A stretch of DNA of 64,000 nucleotides, from assembly GCA_025617745.1 (NCBI GenBank), contig CM046853.1, positions 17,217,174-17,281,173 on the forward strand, given 5' to 3'. Below are positions 54,601-61,630 of this stretch, piece by piece (the first letter of the stretch is position 1; each line of letters begins with the position of its first letter). The position numbers and the translations under genes were made by a program. This DNA comes from Heliocidaris erythrogramma. Its lineage: Eukaryota; Echinodermata; Echinoidea; Camarodonta; Echinometridae. The notes under the pieces are model-generated. The model made no database searches. It was not told the origin of the DNA and was given only the letters and a program-made list of their open reading frames with translations.

Positions 54601-57600
54601 AAATATACGGCACGGTGATTAATCATAAACACAGCTAGCGCCCTTCACTATGAACACGATGACAAAGAGAGCGGACAAAATATACAGCTCCTCATTGTAC
54701 CTTCCACAATTGCTCTGATAGACAAAAGAACATCCCTTGATTGCTATTATGTAAAAGTATGTAGAACAGGTGTCATGTGCATATTGACATGTTCTACTTA
54801 TTTTACATAATAGCAATGAAGGGATGTTCTTTTGTCTACCAGAGCAATTGTGGAAGGTACAATGAGGAGCTGTATATTTTGTCCGCTTCTTTGTTCGCCA
54901 TGTTCATAGTGCTTGGATGTCCTCGGGCTGCTTCTGCTAGTAATATACATGTAGTAAACACGTAATGCACAAACAACCCTTTAGCACATTAATTTGATAG
55001 TTGATTTGATTTCATTTTGATTTCTTTTCCCGTTTCAAATAATCATACATGATACATGATCAATGATTAAACATAAAACAATAACTTTGTATATATTAAA
55101 TTAACAATACAAAAATACGGGTATTAAGAACAGTACAAAAATAATTTTCTCAAAAGGATCATTATTGACCTTGGATTGGTTGGTTGGTTTTATTTTCCGT
55201 ATAAAAAGATCATCAACACATACATATAAATATACATGTACAAGAATATATAAATCAAGAATTAAATCAAGAATTATAACAAAACAAAACAAAACAAAAA
55301 ATAAAACGGAAGGGCATGATGAGAACGCAAAGCTTGTGTGATGAATGCCCCAAAGACTTAGTTACATAATAGAATTTTGGTCAAACAAATTATAACAATT
55401 GGATAAATAGTGGCGAAAATTACAGACAAATTTACGGCATGCCTACATACATGTAGGTTTACAGGAAAAGAAAGGAGGGAGGGAGTTGTAAAATAAGAGA
55501 CAGGAAATAGAAGGGAGAGAGGGGCGTTACAGGCACATGTTCACAGGAATACATTAAAGGTTGAGTGTGTTATTTTTATTATTTTTTTAATTATTTGTTT
55601 GATATTAGACTTGACCTGTTTGCAGGGGGTGCCTATATGTAAGGCTATTATGTGGGGAATATACAATGAGGGAAAAAAACTCATCTCAAAATGCAGGGTG
55701 TACCAAAACTTTTGACCAGTACTTTATCATTAAGGTATGACATAATTTAAAAACAAAAGCAAACACCAAACAAACAAAAAATGTTCAAAAACTAAACAGA
55801 AAATAATATGGTACAAAGTCTATCTGAAAATTTGAAATGATCAAAGCGAATTCTCATCAGCAAAATAGTGGATACTCTAAGCAGGCACACCATAGTTGAA
55901 TGTTAGTGCAACGAATTTTTAGGAGGCCTAAAAAATGGCATGATGTTAAAGGTAAAAAATTAAAAAAATTGACCCCAAAGAAAATATTGGGAGGGCAAAC
56001 ATATCGTTTTGCCTCCACCAATAAATCTGGAGGTTTAAGGAAAAATTATGTAAAACTCGGGAAATACAAATACCTTCCATACAATGAAATATGAAAGGTA
56101 TTACACGATCAGACCTCAATTTCACCTAATTCTCTTATTTTCCCTGCTTCATGTAACCGTAGAGAAACTGGTAATTAATAGGTACTATTAGGCTGTCTTG
56201 CCCTCCTCCAAATCCGAAAAATAGATTGACGCCCTTGAGGGTGGGGGGAGGGGGTACGTACTACCTAAACATTTTATTCTGACCCCGAAACACGGGGTAT
56301 ATTATTGTGCCAGAACAAGTAATTAGCATGCTGTTTTTATGTCGATGAATTAAGTCATCTTGGATTACATCAATATAATATAAAAATAGCGTATTTGAAG
56401 GGGCAAGGGGTGCAATATTTACTCCCTACAGATATATTAGTTTACAAAACGAGTTTACCACTTGCTATTATGTTAATATCATGTCTGCCTCTCAAACCGG
56501 ATGATTAACTCTCTATTGTTAATACAGTTGTTATTTAAAATATTTGGAAAGGTACAATAGACCTGTTTACTAATTCCATGCATACTTTTTGAACAAAAGT
56601 TTCTCTTGTCGACTCAAAAGCTTGCCAGAGGCTTGCCCGACATAGCAACAACCAATGCATGCAAAATGGATTCCATCCATAGAGATGCTATTATGCATAG
56701 CAGGTGCCCTAAATAGTTGGTAACTAAGGATTCTGGAGAGAAACATGCATAAATTGAAATACATTAGTAAACAGGTCTATTGCCTCACTTTACCCTCTTC
56801 TCTTCATCCCTATTTCTCTCTGTATCTTCTTCTCTTTCTCTCTCTCATTATTTTTATCATTATATTTTATCTCAAAGGGCTTCATGCTGTCAAGCCTCGG
56901 CTTATTATGAAAACCCCCTTGTTTGATTTCTCTTTCTATAATCCTACTGTTAGCCTTGTAGTTTAAAATATATTAATGTCATGATGTTTTATTGTATTGT
57001 ATATCGCATAATTTGTATAACGTATGCATTCTATTATTTGATGAATTGAGAAATCAAGCAGAAATAAAGAAATCAAATCAAATCAAAATGATAACTTATT
57101 TTTCAATCATTATCAAGCGACTATTTCCAAGCAAGTTGTTACATAAATTGAGGACATATTTTCGCCGCGCTCGCAATGCGATGTCGCAAAACAATTATTA
57201 TTAATAGTCAGACGTATTTCAAACTTCAAAGCCATTCATTCTGCATTTACCGTCAAAAGTTGTGAAGAGGAGGCTACCTCAACAACAAATATAGGGTATA
57301 CACCTACTGACTTACACACTATAAACCACTGAGTTACTTATTACTTATAATATAGCCAGACAAACCCGAAATTAACTTAAAATCCAACGGCAGGCGCTAG
57401 GTCTGAATAATTTTCGTTTGATAATGAAAAAAAAAACACACTTACGTCAGATGTTAATCCCGTTTCGACCACCGATTCATAGCCGATCTCACGGAAGACA
57501 TGTTCTATGTTGGTCACATCGATGTCGGAGCCATCTTTTATTTTCATATCTTTAGAAATACTATGGTTGTTGATGATGAATACAATTCCTTTGTTACGTA

Positions 57601-60600
57601 AACCCATGTCGTAATTCTGTGGCCAATCAACAAAAGAATTCATATTTATTTGGCTTGTCATATAATAAAGAAAAAAAAAAATTATATTCTACGTCTCTTT
57701 CGAAAATACTATGATTTTTGTCATTATTTTATACAGATTACAAGATACATATTCATATCCGATAGAAATATCACAAAAATCACAAAATCAGTAAAAGCGA
57801 TATCATTAATGACAAGCAAGCCAAATGAAGAGCTCACTTTTTGCTGGTATCATGTGTATTCGAAAGGTATATTGGGCACATAAACCCCATTTTGCACTTC
57901 TATACATGGGGGAAGATAGATAGACACTGTACCTCATGCAGTTGCAGCTGCTTCTGGGTGGGCGTGGCTTCTTTCACGTAATGATTACGATAGTACCCGT
58001 TATTATCAGGATGAACAACAAGAACTGAAACAAAGAAGAAAATGACTTAATAACATAACTAATGAAGCTCAAAGACCAAAGACCTCATATTATAATTAAA
58101 TGCAACTTTTATGACCAAACCATTTGGGTCTCATGAACAGTTAGTATAAATAGTACCTCAATAGAAAGAGGAAAAAGTAGAAAACCGTCTCCTTCGTAGA
58201 TGAATGATAAAAACATCACATTTATTATTTTCTTTATTCTTCTTCTTCTTTTAGTTCAAAGGCTAAACTGAATGCGTAATAGACGGTACTGATGGTGCAT
58301 ATAATATAATTATTTTTGAAAGGAACAAAATATCACGCCCGAAAAAAATTAAACCTGAAATTCGAGAGAATATTACTTAACGTTGATACATTGCAGATTA
58401 CAAATTAAGATAAAATTAACAAATATTTTCAAGTTATAATTGATTTAAACAATTACATATTTTTTAATAATGTGAGTATATTATCCATGGGGAAAAGGTA
58501 TTGAAAGAATAGAAAGGACATAGATTTACATCATAACCTTTACGATAATTATCGTTCTCTATTTACCTTCTTGACTACGTTCTATGCCATTTTCAATAAT
58601 CCTGTTGTCCTGGCGAAAAAAGAGATATTTGAATGAAATAACAATTTGATAATACCAAACCATAATTCATAATTAATTTCATAAACGAAAAATATGTCCG
58701 TGTTTGGTAAACTATTTTATACTCTCTAATCTATCGACTTAAAATCAGCATCAAATCAGCAATAATTATTTTTTATTTGACTTCCTTTATATTTGCGTCC
58801 CTTTGGCCTATCATAATAAGAGGAAGTAAAAATACGATCCGCATCGCGACTTTGTACCTAGGTTACAGGGTTGCCTTTGACAGTGTATATAGATAATCAT
58901 TGTTTCGACGAGCAGAGCAGCGAGTAGAATATTGTTGTGCTGAGCTCTGTTATTGAAACTGAAATTGAAATTATCCTGTTTTTCTCAATCGAAAGAGGAA
59001 ACAAAACTCTAACACATATTAGCTCTAGATGGTGAAGCGAAATAATAATTCTTGGTAGCTTTGAGAAGATAGACATGCAATTTCTTTTCCCTTGTTTTTT
59101 CTTAGTCTTGATATATCACTTATTTAGCTTGTATAATTACATACATGATTATGGAAGTTGTGTATCCATTAACGTAGAATCCACTCATATAATTGTGTGT
59201 GTGTGTGGGGGGGGGGGGTCCCAACATTGGTAGAGTCAATTAAACAAAAAGGTTCGGCAACATTGATTCACCGTCAAAAAAAAAGCTCGAAAAAGATCTG
59301 AGTACTAAAAACTGAAAATAAGCATGGAGGACACCCCTCCTTAGGGGAGACGCCCGTGTGTGGATCCCAAAAGTCCTTTTAAATACAACTTGGTCCTTAC
59401 CTTCTTAGAGAGTGGAAAGATCTTTATTCCAAAAACCGCAAGGAGGGAGAGCAAGACAACTCCAGCAGGAATCGACAAGTAGATCAAGCGGTTCACACCT
59501 GCAGATTAAATGTTGGTATGCTGTAATATTGTTACCAGATTCAATTTGGACTCTAATGATTAATACAAAAAGAAAATCAAGTACATAAAATTATATTAAC
59601 GTGATATTCATGATGCAATGATGCAGGGCGAAATTATGTGTTTTGTAATTAAAAAACGTAACTACATTACTATTTGAAGGTTGCGTGGAGTACCTACTCC
59701 TTTATTATATACATAGAATAAAATTTTGTGTATTATTTGCTTCTAAAATATATGATAAGAGATAAAATATGACATACAAAATGGATGATACTATATTAGT
59801 TTGATTATCTCCTGTCAAACTATACACTCTTCATCATGCATCAACAGTGATAGCGAGGGTCCTGTGAAAAGAGGGGTATAGTGTGTACACTGATGTAGAG
59901 GATGGGTTCGTACCATCTTCTTTTGATAGTCCTATTCCCTTTCTTTCTTTATCTCTCTCTCGCTCTCTCTCTCCCTCTCCCCCCCCCTCTCTCTCTCTCT
60001 CTCTTCCTTTCCCTTCTCTCTTTCTCTTTTTCTTCCTCTTTCTCTTTCTTCTCACTTCTCTGCCAATCGATGCCGAGTGCAAGGCAGGTGCTACGAAAGC
60101 CATATTGCCCATGGAGATTCATTAGATATAACTTATATCTCTTTTAAAATAAGAATTCCTTTCAAGTATTGTTTGAAATATGAAAACGGAATAATTCCAG
60201 CCAGTGATATACCTACTTGTTCTTCCAATTGGTATGTTTGTCGCCGACTTTGAAGTTGCAGATGATGAAGTTGCAGATGATGAAGTTGCAGATGATGAAT
60301 AGACCGATGACGTCAGCGAAGAAGACAATAATGATGAGGGAGTTGATGGAGTCGTGAGATGTGAATGAGATGTTGATTCCTCAGGCACACCTTGACTGGT
60401 TCGAGGGATAGGTCTAGTTGATGGCATTCTGGAAGTTCCTCTATGTACAGGATGTTTATTGTCTGTATGGAAAAAAATATTAACGTCATAGTTTGAGTAT
60501 GTATTATAGGTTTCCCCGTTCAATTTCACAATTTGTTCAATCTATTTCACATTTCGAGCATTCGAATTCACAAACGATATGATCGCCATGGTACATGTAA

Positions 60601-61598
60601 ATTCAAATCCCGACAGATTGATGAGAGACAGATAAAAAGAAAGAAAAATGAATAAGCAAAGATAGATAAATGTGCATATAAATGAAAGAAATCATAAAGT
60701 TGACAGAGAATCTGTCTATGGTGCTCATCTTGCATTCTCTGTCTTTAAAAAATGAAATTACTCTAAAAACTATAAAAAAGAAGAAGAAGAAGGAAAGAAA
60801 ATGTATACATGAAAGAATTAAGAAATTTGACAGAGAATATGTCCATGATACGATACTCGTCTTTCATTCTCTGTCTATCAATCTGTATATCCACCTATCT
60901 TTCAATATATATTTCAATCTACCCTTTATCTATCTCTTTACCTGTCTATCAATCTAATAATGCATTTCCTTTGCTGATGAATAAATAAATAAATCCCATT
61001 CATAAATATATGAAGAGAGATTAAAATGTATGGCATATAAAGCTTAATAAAAAGCAAGTCTATTTCTTAAATAGAGGCAAAAAGACATAAATGTATACAA
61101 AGACATTTCGGCACAAGAGGCACACGCATGGACATCATTAAAAACCACGAAATCCGTGAAAGTTGATCAACGAATCTTTGATTTTAAAATGAATTCCTTA
61201 AAATGAAAGTGAATGCCCAAACAGGCCCCTCTGGGGTACTTTCTTAATTTGAATGCATGAACATTGAAATCTAATGCACGAAATTTGAAACCGTATAGTA
61301 CTAAAACGAATTCGTAAGAACGATCGCTAAGTTGAATACCCTGAAAATAAATCGAATGCGGATAAAGAAAAATGGAATGATATTAATTGAAATAATCGTG
61401 TCCATAAATGAATTTCAGTATTCATAAATTAATCCGCTTGTCTCGAAAAGAATTTCAATGACTCCATTCAAAATTTGAAAGACCGATATCGATCGTTAGA
61501 CGATAGTGTCTGAATTTGAATGCATCTAAATTAATTTGACTGACAAAAATATGAAATCGAGCGGGAAAACCTATACATCGATCTTCATAAATTTATTA

Positions 61599-61630
<32 letters not shown>

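Larger units (their letters stand above)
33311..57445 (-). other. inferred 24-kb intron of the caspase-like gene
   Basis: Lies between the phase-0 donor after 57446 (GAC|GTAAGT) and the phase-0 acceptor at 33311. It contains a LINE remnant, a THAP gene on the same strand, MITEs and a large putative transposon. No other caspase-like p20 exon was seen in it. Confidence 0.65.
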
